Shown in pieces: positions 1-5,429 of a DNA stretch of 5,550 nucleotides. The notes under the pieces were generated by a model that was given only the letters and a program-made list of their open reading frames with translations, was not told where the DNA came from and ran no database searches. Source of the stretch: SG8-41 sp036555035. Its GTDB lineage: Bacteria > Pseudomonadota > Gammaproteobacteria > Burkholderiales > SG8-41. The DNA is taken from assembly GCA_036555035.1 (NCBI GenBank), contig DATBMB010000051.1:1-5550 (forward strand). The letters are read 5' to 3'. Positions within the stretch are counted from its first letter, which is position 1. Every line of letters starts with the position of its first letter. Both the position numbers and the translations under genes were made by a program.

Positions 1-597
1 GCGCCGATGGAGATCATCGAGGAGCGCACGGTCGGGCCCTCGCTCGGCGCGGAGAACATCCGCATCGGCTTCCAGTCCACGTGGTACGGGTTCATCGCGA
101 TCGCGGTATTCATGATTTCGTACTACGCCCTGGTCGGCGTGGTCTCGATCATCGCGCTCACCGCCAACGTCCTGTTCCTGGTCGCGCTGCTCTCCATGCT
201 CCAGGCGACTCTCACGCTGCCCGGCATGGCGGGCATCGCGCTCACGATCGGCATGGCGATCGACGCCAACGTCCTGATCAACGAGCGCATCCGCGAGGAG
301 CTGCGCAACGGCAACAGCCCGCAGGCGGCGATCCACGCCGGCTACGACCGGGCGTGGGGGACGATCTTCGACTCGAACGTCACCACGCTTATCGCGGGGC
401 TCTTCCTGTTCCTGCTGGGCTCCGGGCCGGTGAAGGGTTTCGCCGTGGTGCTGTGCCTGGGGATTCTCACCTCCCAGTTCAGCGCGGTGGTGGTCTCGCG
501 GGCGATGGTCAATCTCTACTACGGCAGCCGCCGCCGGCTGGAATCGATCTCGATCGGCCAGGTCTGGCGCCCGGAATCGGCCCCCGGCAAGGTATGA
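1..597 (+). CDS. secD: Protein translocase subunit SecD, C-terminal part (5' end outside window)
   Basis: SecD works with SecF as the accessory unit of the SecYEG translocon in the inner membrane, using the proton gradient to pull exported proteins into the periplasm. The frame is open from base 1, and the visible 198 residues correspond to the C-terminal membrane domain. Diagnostic SecD blocks appear in order: ERTVGPSLGAENI near the start, then LPGMAGIALTIGMAIDANVL with the conserved Asp of IDANVLINER (codon at 262-264), thought to lie on the proton path, then FDSNVTTLIAG and GSGPVKGFAV. Several hydrophobic stretches fit the later transmembrane helices. The end (YYGSRRRLESISIGQ) matches the usual SecD tail plus a short extension. 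The periplasmic P1 domain lies upstream, outside the window. secF follows after 25 bases, the standard order. Identification is essentially certain; only the 5' extent is unknown. Confidence 0.97.
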   Translation, partial: APMEIIEERTVGPSLGAENIRIGFQSTWYGFIAIAVFMISYYALVGVVSIIALTANVLFLVALLSMLQATLTLPGMAGIALTIGMAIDANVLINERIREELRNGNSPQAAIHAGYDRAWGTIFDSNVTTLIAGLFLFLLGSGPVKGFAVVLCLGILTSQFSAVVVSRAMVNLYYGSRRRLESISIGQVWRPESAPGKV

Positions 598-610
598 GGG
601 TGGAAAGGAC

Positions 611-614
611 AGGA
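611..614 (+). promoter_or_regulatory. Ribosome binding site of secF
   Basis: AGGA lies eight bases before the secF ATG at 623, a normal Shine-Dalgarno position. A second purine-rich run, AAAGGA at 604-609, sits further upstream. This is the clearest ribosome binding site in the window and supports the ATG at 623 as the secF start. Confidence 0.65.
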
Positions 615-622
615 TCGTAGCC

Positions 623-1570
623 ATGGAATGGTTCAGGATCAGGCGCGACATCCCGTTCATGCGCTACGCGCTGATCTTCAACGTGATCTCGATCGTCACG
701 TTCCTGATCGCAGTGGGCTCGCTCGCCATCCGGGGGATCAACCTCGGCGTGGATTTCACCGGCGGCACGGTGATGGAGGTGGCCTACCCCCAGGCCGCGG
801 ACCTCGGCAAGATCCGCGAGTCGGTGGCGCGGCTCGGCTTCACCGAGGCCTCGGTGCAGAACTTCGGCACCTCGCGCGACGTGCTGATCCGGCTGCCGGC
901 GAAGCAGGGGGTGAGCAGCGCCAAGCTCTCGGAGCAGGTGATGCAGGAGTTGAGGAAGGACGATGCAAAGGTCGAGATGCGCCGCGTCGAGTTCGTCGGG
1001 CCGCAGGTGGGAAGGGAGCTCCTCGAGAACGGCGCGCTCGCGCTGCTGTTCGTGTCGCTCGGGATCGTCGCCTACCTCGCGCTCCGGTTCGAGTGGAAGT
1101 TCGGGGTCGCGACGATCATCGCGAATCTTCACGACACCGTGATCATCGTCGGCTTCTTCTCGATCTTCCAGTGGGAGTTCTCGCTGCCGGTGCTGGCGGC
1201 GGTGCTGGCGATCCTCGGCTACTCGGTGAACGAGTCCGTGGTGGTGTTCGACCGGGTGCGCGAGGTGTTCCGCAACCGCAGGATGCGCAACCTCTCGGTG
1301 GCGCAGATCCTCGACCACGCGATCACGGCGACCATGTCGCGCACCATCATCACCCATTTCAGCACCCAGCTCATGGTGTGCTCCATGCTGCTCCTCGGCG
1401 GCGAGGCGCTGTTCTACTTCGCGCTCGCGTTGACGATCGGCATTCTCTTCGGCATCTATTCCTCGGTGCTGGTGGCATGCCCGATCGTGATGTGGCTCGG
1501 CGTCTCGCGCGAGGACCTGGCCCGGCCCGAAGTCCAGAGGAAGCCCGGCGAGTCCGGCGCGGTGGTCTAG
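623..1570 (+). CDS. secF: Protein translocase subunit SecF
   Basis: SecF is the inner-membrane partner of SecD in proton-driven preprotein export. The 315-residue protein is complete and of normal length. It begins with a short cytoplasmic stretch and a first membrane helix (about residues 16-36), followed by the SecF signature LGVDFTGGT (41-49) that opens the periplasmic domain. VEFVGPQVG (122-130) leads into the five-helix membrane core. GYSVNESVVVFDR (199-211) is the conserved loop, with NES where E. coli SecF has NDS, so Glu replaces Asp; I recall this variant from betaproteobacterial SecF. SRTIITHFSTQL (239-250) and the LALTIGILFGIYSS block (268-281) complete the core. The ATG start is supported by an AGGA eight bases upstream. 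The gene lies 25 bases after secD and 16 bases before a DedA-family gene, so all three probably share a transcript. Confidence 0.98.
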   Translation: MEWFRIRRDIPFMRYALIFNVISIVTFLIAVGSLAIRGINLGVDFTGGTVMEVAYPQAADLGKIRESVARLGFTEASVQNFGTSRDVLIRLPAKQGVSSAKLSEQVMQELRKDDAKVEMRRVEFVGPQVGRELLENGALALLFVSLGIVAYLALRFEWKFGVATIIANLHDTVIIVGFFSIFQWEFSLPVLAAVLAILGYSVNESVVVFDRVREVFRNRRMRNLSVAQILDHAITATMSRTIITHFSTQLMVCSMLLLGGEALFYFALALTIGILFGIYSSVLVACPIVMWLGVSREDLARPEVQRKPGESGAVV

Positions 1571-1586
1571 ACGCGGCTGCCGGTCC

Positions 1587-2237
1587 GTGGAGCTTCTCAC
1601 CAGCCTCGTAGACATCGTCCTTCACCTCGACCGCCACCTGCAGTGGCTGGTCGCGAACTACGGTCCGTGGATCTACGCGATCCTCTTCCTCATAATATTC
1701 TGCGAGACCGGGCTGGTGGTGACGCCGTTCCTGCCGGGAGACTCGCTGCTGTTCGTCGCCGGGACGCTCGCGGCGGCCGGCGACATGTACATCCACGGGC
1801 TGTTCGCCGCGCTCGCAACCGCCTCTTTCCTGGGAGACAACACCAACTACTGGATCGGGCGCTACCTCGGCCCGCGCGTGTTCTCGCGCGAAGGCTCGCG
1901 CTTCCTCAATCCGGAGCACCTGGCGCGTACGCATCGCTTCTACGCCCGCTACGGAGCCAAGACGATATTCCTCGCGCGCTTCGTCCCCATCATCCGCACC
2001 TTTGCGCCGTTCGTGGCCGGCATCGGCCACATGCGCTATCCGCGATTTCTCTTCTTCAGCTTTACCGGTAGCATTGCCTGGGTCGGCTCGCTCGCCTACG
2101 CCGGCTTTTACTTCGGCAATGTGCCGTGGGTGAAGCAGAACCTGTCGTTGGTGATCGTCGCCATCATCCTGCTCTCGATCTCGCCCGGCGTCATCGAGTA
2201 CCTGCGCCATTTGCGCGCGAAACGGGCAGGCAGCTAG
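1587..2237 (+). CDS. DedA/VTT-family inner-membrane protein
   Basis: DedA proteins are multi-spanning inner-membrane proteins tied to membrane homeostasis, proton-dependent drug and pH tolerance, and, for some members, recycling of undecaprenyl-phosphate or other lipids. The 216-residue product carries the family hallmarks. There is an acidic residue in the first helix (E40 in FCETG), then FLPGDSLLF (48-56) with D52, then DNTNYWIGRYLG (84-95), then ARFVPIIRTFAPFVAGIG (130-147) with R131 and R137. E40, D52, R131 and R137 match the spacing of residues reported as essential in E. coli YqjA (E39, D51, R130, R136). The C-terminal part has two more hydrophobic helices and a basic tail (LRHLRAKRAGS). 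The start is GTG, because no other usable start follows the secF stop; I see no good Shine-Dalgarno. The 16-base spacing suggests co-transcription with secDF. Subfamily and exact substrate cannot be assigned. Confidence 0.93.
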   Translation: MELLTSLVDIVLHLDRHLQWLVANYGPWIYAILFLIIFCETGLVVTPFLPGDSLLFVAGTLAAAGDMYIHGLFAALATASFLGDNTNYWIGRYLGPRVFSREGSRFLNPEHLARTHRFYARYGAKTIFLARFVPIIRTFAPFVAGIGHMRYPRFLFFSFTGSIAWVGSLAYAGFYFGNVPWVKQNLSLVIVAIILLSISPGVIEYLRHLRAKRAGS

Positions 2238-2249
2238 CAGCAGGCAATC

Positions 2250-2266
2250 AGCGGCAATCTGCCGCT
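2250..2266 (+). other. Short perfect hairpin before the thioesterase-like gene
   Basis: AGCGGCA at 2250-2256 and TGCCGCT at 2260-2266 are perfect inverted repeats separated by three bases. They lie in the 40-base spacer between the DedA stop and the GTG at 2278. The sequence after the hairpin (CTTCGTTCC) is only mildly T-rich, so this is not a convincing intrinsic terminator. It could reduce read-through, stabilise an RNA end, or reduce access to the ribosome binding region, since the stem ends 11 bases before the start. It may also be chance in GC-rich DNA. The hexamer GCAATC occurs twice here, at 2244-2249 and 2254-2259, overlapping the hairpin. Confidence 0.35.
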
Positions 2267-2277
2267 CTTCGTTCCAA

Positions 2278-2802
2278 GTGAACCTCTACCTGCGGCTGCT
2301 CATCCTGCTCTTTCGCCTGATCGGGCTGCCGCGCCGGGGGGTGTTCGAGGAGTCGCGCGTCGGCTTCCGGGTGCTGCCCACCGACTGCGACGTGAACCTC
2401 CACATGAATAACGGCCGCTATCTCGCGTTCATGGACCTGGGGCGGCTGCACTACGTCGCCCAGGTCGGGCTGCTGCGGATTATCCTGCGCAGGCGCTGGG
2501 GGGCCGCCCTGGGCGCCGCGGAGATCAACTTCATCCGGCCGCTCGCGCCGTTCCGGAAATTCGAGCTCGTCACCCGGCTCGTGACCTGGGACGAGAAGTA
2601 CGCGTACATGGAGCAGCGCTTCGAGTCGCGCGGCGCGCTCTGCGCGCACGCTTTCGTGAAGGGACTCTTCCTGGACCGGAACGGCCGGGTCAGCCCCCCG
2701 GAGGTGGCCGCGGCGCTCGGCGCCACAGATGCGCCGCCGCCCATGCCGGAGGAGCTCAGGATCTGGGCCGAGCTCGGAAGCGTCAAGAGGCAGAAGGCGT
2801 GA
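2278..2802 (+). CDS. Hotdog-fold acyl-CoA thioesterase-like protein (4HBT_2 type)
   Basis: The 174-residue product resembles the 4-hydroxybenzoyl-CoA-thioesterase-like hotdog proteins (acyl-CoA thioesterase / THEM6-like group), which hydrolyse acyl-CoA or related thioesters. The key block is PTDCDVNLHMNNGRYLAFMDLGR (split here as PTDCDVNL 34-41 and HMNNGRYLAFMDLGR 42-56). It holds the D-x-N-x-H-M-N-N-x-x-Y pattern with D38, the candidate catalytic acid, and H42, N44, N45 and Y48. Residues 81-100 (AEINFIRPLAPFRKFELVTR) fit the hotdog strand region, and 105-129 continue the sheet. The N-terminal 20 residues are hydrophobic and arginine-bounded (LYLRLLILLFRLIGL), which may allow membrane association. 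The GTG start is the first start after the DedA stop in this frame, and the next internal Met (M43) would remove the active-site region. No clear Shine-Dalgarno is visible. It probably belongs to the secD-secF-dedA transcript, though the 40-base spacer with a hairpin leaves room for separate control. The physiological substrate is unknown. Confidence 0.83.
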   Translation: MNLYLRLLILLFRLIGLPRRGVFEESRVGFRVLPTDCDVNLHMNNGRYLAFMDLGRLHYVAQVGLLRIILRRRWGAALGAAEINFIRPLAPFRKFELVTRLVTWDEKYAYMEQRFESRGALCAHAFVKGLFLDRNGRVSPPEVAAALGATDAPPPMPEELRIWAELGSVKRQKA

Positions 2803-2805
2803 CGA
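2803..2805. other. Tail-to-tail junction of two converging operons
   Basis: The thioesterase-like gene ends with TGA at 2800-2802 on the + strand. The solute-binding-protein gene ends with TAG (read from 2808 to 2806) on the - strand. Only three bases separate the stops. I see no strong GC hairpin followed by a T run on either strand nearby; the closest inverted repeat is a weak CGGAA/TTCCG pair at 2829-2844. Any termination must therefore occur within the opposing coding region or depend on Rho, and the two transcripts probably overlap at their 3' ends. Confidence 0.6.
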
Positions 2806-3798
2806 CTATTGCGGCTGGATGCCCGCTTCGGAAATCACCTTCCGCCAGCGCGCGCTGTCCTCCCGCATGAGCCTGGAGAACGCGGCAGGCGAGAGCTTGC
2901 CCGGCTCGAAGCCCTGCTCGACGAGCGCGTCACGCAACGCGGCGGCGCCGAGCGTTGCCCTGAACTCGCGATCGAGCAAGCCCGTGACCGCGGCTTCGGT
3001 ACGGGCCGGCACGAACACGCCCATCCACAGCGCGGCGTGAAAGCCGGGGAAGCCGGACTCCGAGACGGTGGGCGTCTCGCGCAGAGTGGAAACCCGCTCG
3101 CGGCTGGTTACCGCCAGCGCGCGCAGCTTTCCGGCCCGCACGTGGGGGAGCGACGCCGGTATGGTCGTGATCTGCAGCTGGATGCGCCCCGCCATGAGAT
3201 CGATCGTGGAGAGCGTGGATCCCTTGTAGGGCACGTGCACCATGTCGATGCCCGCCGCCTTCTTGAACAGCTCGCCGGTGAGATGGCCAAGGCTTGCATT
3301 GCCGACCGAAGCGTAGTGAATCTTGCCCGGATTCGCGCGTGCGTGCGCGACGAACTCCGCCACGGTAGTTGCCGGCACCCCGGGATTCGTCGTCATGAAG
3401 TACGCGGCGTCCCCGAGCAGCGCGACCGGGGAGAAATCCCGCACGGGTTCGTAGCCGAGCTTCGCGTTGAGGATCGGCGCGAGCACGTGGGTGGTGGTCG
3501 TGCCCAGCGCCCACGTATAGCCGTTGGGCGCCGCCTGCGCCACGATCGCGACGCCGATCGTCCCGCTCGCGCCCGCGCGGTTGTCCACCACGACCTGCTG
3601 GCCGAAGCGCTCGGAGAGCCGCTGCGCGACGAGGCGCGCCGCGACGTCCGTGGAGGTGCCCGGCGGGAACGGCACCACGAACCGGATGGGCCGCGATGGA
3701 TACGACTGCGCCTCCGCCGGCATCGCCGCCGCCAGCATCAGGCAGCCGATGGCGGCTCCAGCCAGGTGCCGCGGTAATTCGGAGACAAGGGTGCGCAT
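2806..3798 (-). CDS. Tripartite tricarboxylate transporter substrate-binding protein (Bug/TctC family)
   Basis: Bug/TctC proteins are periplasmic receptors that capture carboxylates, aromatic acids, amides or other small organic molecules and, in complete systems, deliver them to TctA/TctB membrane subunits. The 330-residue precursor has a typical Sec signal peptide: basic start MRTLVSELPRH, hydrophobic core to about residue 24, and probable cleavage after AEA or AEAQ near residues 30-31. The mature part opens with the family signature YPSRPIRFVVPFPPGTSTDVAAR (Y33 to R55). NRAGASGTIG (73-82), KIHYASVGNASLGHLTGELF (159-178), VPYKGS (189-194) and ETPTVSESGFPGF (241-253) follow, all standard blocks. 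Length is normal. I chose the ATG at 3798 rather than the in-frame ATG at 3846 because only this start begins directly with the signal peptide. It lies one base after the dehydrogenase stop (TGAAATG), implying translational coupling. No tctA/tctB partner is visible. The ligand cannot be predicted from sequence alone. Confidence 0.95.
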   Translation of the reverse strand: MRTLVSELPRHLAGAAIGCLMLAAAMPAEAQSYPSRPIRFVVPFPPGTSTDVAARLVAQRLSERFGQQVVVDNRAGASGTIGVAIVAQAAPNGYTWALGTTTTHVLAPILNAKLGYEPVRDFSPVALLGDAAYFMTTNPGVPATTVAEFVAHARANPGKIHYASVGNASLGHLTGELFKKAAGIDMVHVPYKGSTLSTIDLMAGRIQLQITTIPASLPHVRAGKLRALAVTSRERVSTLRETPTVSESGFPGFHAALWMGVFVPARTEAAVTGLLDREFRATLGAAALRDALVEQGFEPGKLSPAAFSRLMREDSARWRKVISEAGIQPQ

Positions 3799-3802
3799 TT
3801 CA
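3796..3802 (-). other. Stop/start junction TGAAATG (dehydrogenase to binding protein)
   Basis: On the - strand the dehydrogenase TGA (3802-3800) is followed by one base and then the ATG (3798-3796) of the solute-binding protein. Spacing this tight indicates co-transcription and likely re-initiation by the same ribosome. No strong independent Shine-Dalgarno is seen in the end of the dehydrogenase gene. Confidence 0.75.
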
Positions 3803-4882
3803 GGTAAGCGCCTGATCCATGCCCAGCAGCAGCTCTTCGAAGTCATCGAGCGAATTGTAGCGGGGCGCCGCGGCGAGGTGCGGGGTCACGATGACGTTGG
3901 GGAAGCCGAGCAGGGGGTCGTCGGCGCGCCCCGGCGCATCGTAGTGCGGATCGAGGCCGAACCCGCCCAGCCGTCCGGAGCGCAGCGCCTCGAGCAGCGC
4001 CGCCCGGTCCACCAACTCGGGGCGCGAGACGTTGATGAGGATCGCCCCGCGCTTGGTCGCGCCGAGCTCGCGAGCGCCGATGATGCCGCGGGTCGAGTCG
4101 TTGAAGGGCAGATGGAGGCTTACGAAATCGCTTTTCGCGAGCAGCGCGTCGAGTGAATCGTGGGCTGCGCGGTACTGCGCCGCCTCCTCCCCGGACAGCG
4201 GGTGACGCTGGGTATAGACGATGCGCATGCCGAATGCCGCCGCGCGCGAGGCGAGCTCGCGCCCGATCTCGCCCATTCCGACGATGCCGAGCTGCCTGCC
4301 GTAGAGGTTGCGCGTGCCGGTGACGCGGCCCCAGTTCGCGTTGGCGGTGTGCGCGCGGTCGTACTGCGTGGGCGAATAGCCCGCCGCCGTGAGCTGCTCG
4401 ACGCTCACGAGGCCCGCAGCGTGGTGGATCTTGCGGGCAAGCGCCAGCATCAGCGCGAGCGCATGCTCCGCGCAGGAAATGTTGGCGCGCCGGCGCAGGG
4501 TGAGCACGCGGACGCCGGCGCGCTGGCAGGCGGCCGTGTCGATGTTGGAGAGGACCATGCCGTACTTCTGCACGACGCGAAGCTGACCGCCCGCTGCGGC
4601 AATCTCGCGCTGCCCGAGGGCGAGGGACTCCGTGACGACGGCCGTTGCGCCGGGCATTGCAGCGAGCAGGGCACCCTGGTCCGGGACCAGCCGCACGTCG
4701 GCCGGATGGATGCGCGCGAGCCGCGCGCGCTGCCGCCCGCACCAGCCTTCGAGATCCGGCAGCTCGTGCGCGAAGAAGTGGGAGAACGCGGCGACGCGCG
4801 CCGCCGGGGTCGCTGGATCGAGGATGACCTGGATCAGCCGCGGGAAGGGATCGTCCTCGACGACGACGACGGGGCGTGCCAT
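3800..4882 (-). CDS. D-2-hydroxyacid dehydrogenase family protein, probably NADP-dependent
   Basis: This family reduces 2-keto acids to D-2-hydroxyacids, or the reverse, with NAD(P)(H) in the cytoplasm. The 360-residue product has the usual two-domain plan. An N-terminal catalytic domain ends in VVQKYGMVLSNID (103-115) and CAEHALALMLALAR (137-150). The Rossmann motif GMGEIG (202-207) follows, then the substrate Arg in NVSRPELVDRAALLEAL (R287), and the catalytic His in TPHLAAAPRYN (H335). After the second Rossmann strand the loop reads VYTQRHPL (222-229), with no acidic residue and with R226, which favours NADP(H), as in GRHPR-type enzymes (inference). The canonical catalytic Glu of the LDVxxxEP block aligns with Ala316 in LDPHYDAP, with Asp315 beside it. 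This could change or weaken catalysis. I chose ATG 4882: upstream codons of the same frame overlap the CMD gene and show no family sequence. The substrate is unknown. Confidence 0.92.
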   Translation of the reverse strand: MARPVVVVEDDPFPRLIQVILDPATPAARVAAFSHFFAHELPDLEGWCGRQRARLARIHPADVRLVPDQGALLAAMPGATAVVTESLALGQREIAAAGGQLRVVQKYGMVLSNIDTAACQRAGVRVLTLRRRANISCAEHALALMLALARKIHHAAGLVSVEQLTAAGYSPTQYDRAHTANANWGRVTGTRNLYGRQLGIVGMGEIGRELASRAAAFGMRIVYTQRHPLSGEEAAQYRAAHDSLDALLAKSDFVSLHLPFNDSTRGIIGARELGATKRGAILINVSRPELVDRAALLEALRSGRLGGFGLDPHYDAPGRADDPLLGFPNVIVTPHLAAAPRYNSLDDFEELLLGMDQALT

Positions 4883-4884
4883 CA
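4880..4884 (-). other. Overlapping stop/start TGATG (CMD gene to dehydrogenase)
   Basis: On the - strand the CMD-like gene ends with TGA (4884-4882), whose last A is the first base of the dehydrogenase ATG (4882-4880). This 1-base overlap is typical of translationally coupled genes. It supports the dehydrogenase start chosen here over the longer open frame that extends upstream to 5098. Confidence 0.8.
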
Positions 4885-5412
4885 CGCGTTCTCGGGCTCG
4901 ATGTCGAGCGCCTTCAGCACGCGGGTGTGCATGTTGTAGGCGGCGGCGAGCACCGTCAGCTCCACGACGGCGCGCTCGCCGAAGTGCATCCGCAATGACT
5001 TGAACACGGCATCCGGGACCTCGACATCGCGCGTCATGGCGTCCACGTACGCGAGCAATGCGGCGTCCTGCGGCGAAAACAGGCCCGACTTGCGCCAATC
5101 GCGCAGCGCCTCCACCTCGGCCGGCCTGACGCCGGCCGGCTCCGCGTAGCGCGCCTGGTGGATCCTGAACACGTATTCGGCGCGGTTGAGGACCGCGACG
5201 CGCAGGATGACGAGCTCGCGCAGGCGGTCGCTGACCCCGGTCTGGAAGCGCACCGCGTTGTTGAAGTCGAACCAGGCGGCGGCAAGCCCCGGGGAATTCA
5301 GCAACGCGCGATACAGATTGAGCAGCCGGCCGCCGCGCCCGCCCCGGATCTTCGCGACGACTGCGGCAACGTCGGCGCCGGCGCTCTCGTCGAGAAGGGG
5401 AACCCGTGCCAA
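4882..5412 (-). CDS. Carboxymuconolactone decarboxylase (CMD/AhpD-fold) family protein, cysteine-free
   Basis: The 176-residue, mostly helical product belongs to the CMD/AhpD-like superfamily. Members include gamma-carboxymuconolactone decarboxylase (PcaC, protocatechuate pathway) and the AhpD peroxidase reductase. The family core is visible at SDRLRELVILRVAVLNRAEYVFRIHQARYA (S61 to A90), with E79 and H85 in the usual E-x5-H arrangement. Residues 94-104 (GVRPAEVEALR) continue the standard downstream helix. A C-terminal helical region (about 113-165) resembles the second half of the AhpD fold. There is no cysteine in the whole protein, so the CxxC of AhpD-type reductants is absent and a thiol-peroxidase role is unlikely. 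The start appears to be TTG, 17 bases after the upstream stop; MARVPLLDES fits the usual beginning of this group, and no ATG or GTG gives the full domain. It sits between a lyase and a dehydrogenase, which favours a catabolic role. The exact reaction is unknown. Confidence 0.87.
   Translation of the reverse strand: MARVPLLDESAGADVAAVVAKIRGGRGGRLLNLYRALLNSPGLAAAWFDFNNAVRFQTGVSDRLRELVILRVAVLNRAEYVFRIHQARYAEPAGVRPAEVEALRDWRKSGLFSPQDAALLAYVDAMTRDVEVPDAVFKSLRMHFGERAVVELTVLAAAYNMHTRVLKALDIEPENA
5118..5138 (-). repeat. All-GC perfect inverted repeat inside the CMD-like gene
   Basis: CGGCCGGC at 5118-5125 and GCCGGCCG at 5131-5138 form an uninterrupted 8-bp GC stem with a five-base loop. It lies within the codons for about residues 92-99 of the CMD-like protein. 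No T run follows it on either strand, so it is not a terminator. It may simply reflect Gly/Ala/Pro codons in GC-rich DNA. Confidence 0.4.
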
Positions 5413-5429
5413 GGGCTGCGTGGGGCGCG

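Noticed and set aside
199..209. SecF NES in place of NDS in the conserved GYS loop as an inactivating change.
   Set aside because: These are SecF residue positions (bases about 1217-1249). Glu for Asp is conservative, and I recall the same variant in betaproteobacterial SecF, so it is probably lineage-normal.
509..1615. A 368-codon open frame on the - strand opposite secF.
   Set aside because: Its translation is low-complexity and rich in Arg, His, Asp and Glu, typical of the antisense frame of a GC-rich gene. The + strand frame encodes unmistakable SecF.
1371..2210. A 279-codon open frame on the - strand opposite the end of secF and the DedA gene.
   Set aside because: Composition is charged and low-complexity with no recognisable domain, and it lies opposite two well-supported genes.
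2829..2844. Inverted repeat CGGAA/TTCCG near the convergent junction as a possible terminator.
   Set aside because: The stem is only five pairs with a six-base loop and has no following T run on either strand.
2809..3777. A 322-codon open frame on the + strand opposite the solute-binding protein.
   Set aside because: Arg/His-rich shadow frame with no family motif; the opposite strand encodes a complete Bug/TctC-type protein with a signal peptide.
3799..3846. Sixteen-residue N-terminal extension of the solute-binding protein to an ATG at 3846.
   Set aside because: It would place a non-signal-like stretch before the signal peptide and overlap the end of the dehydrogenase. The ATG at 3798 starts the signal peptide directly.
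3524..4939. Further + strand open frames opposite the dehydrogenase gene.
   Set aside because: They lack any recognisable motif, and the - strand frame carries the full dehydrogenase signature set.
4883..5098. N-terminal extension of the dehydrogenase to an upstream ATG at 5098.
   Set aside because: The extra 72 residues are Arg-rich, overlap the CMD gene in another frame and do not resemble the family. The ATG at 4882 overlaps the CMD stop and begins a normal N-terminal strand.
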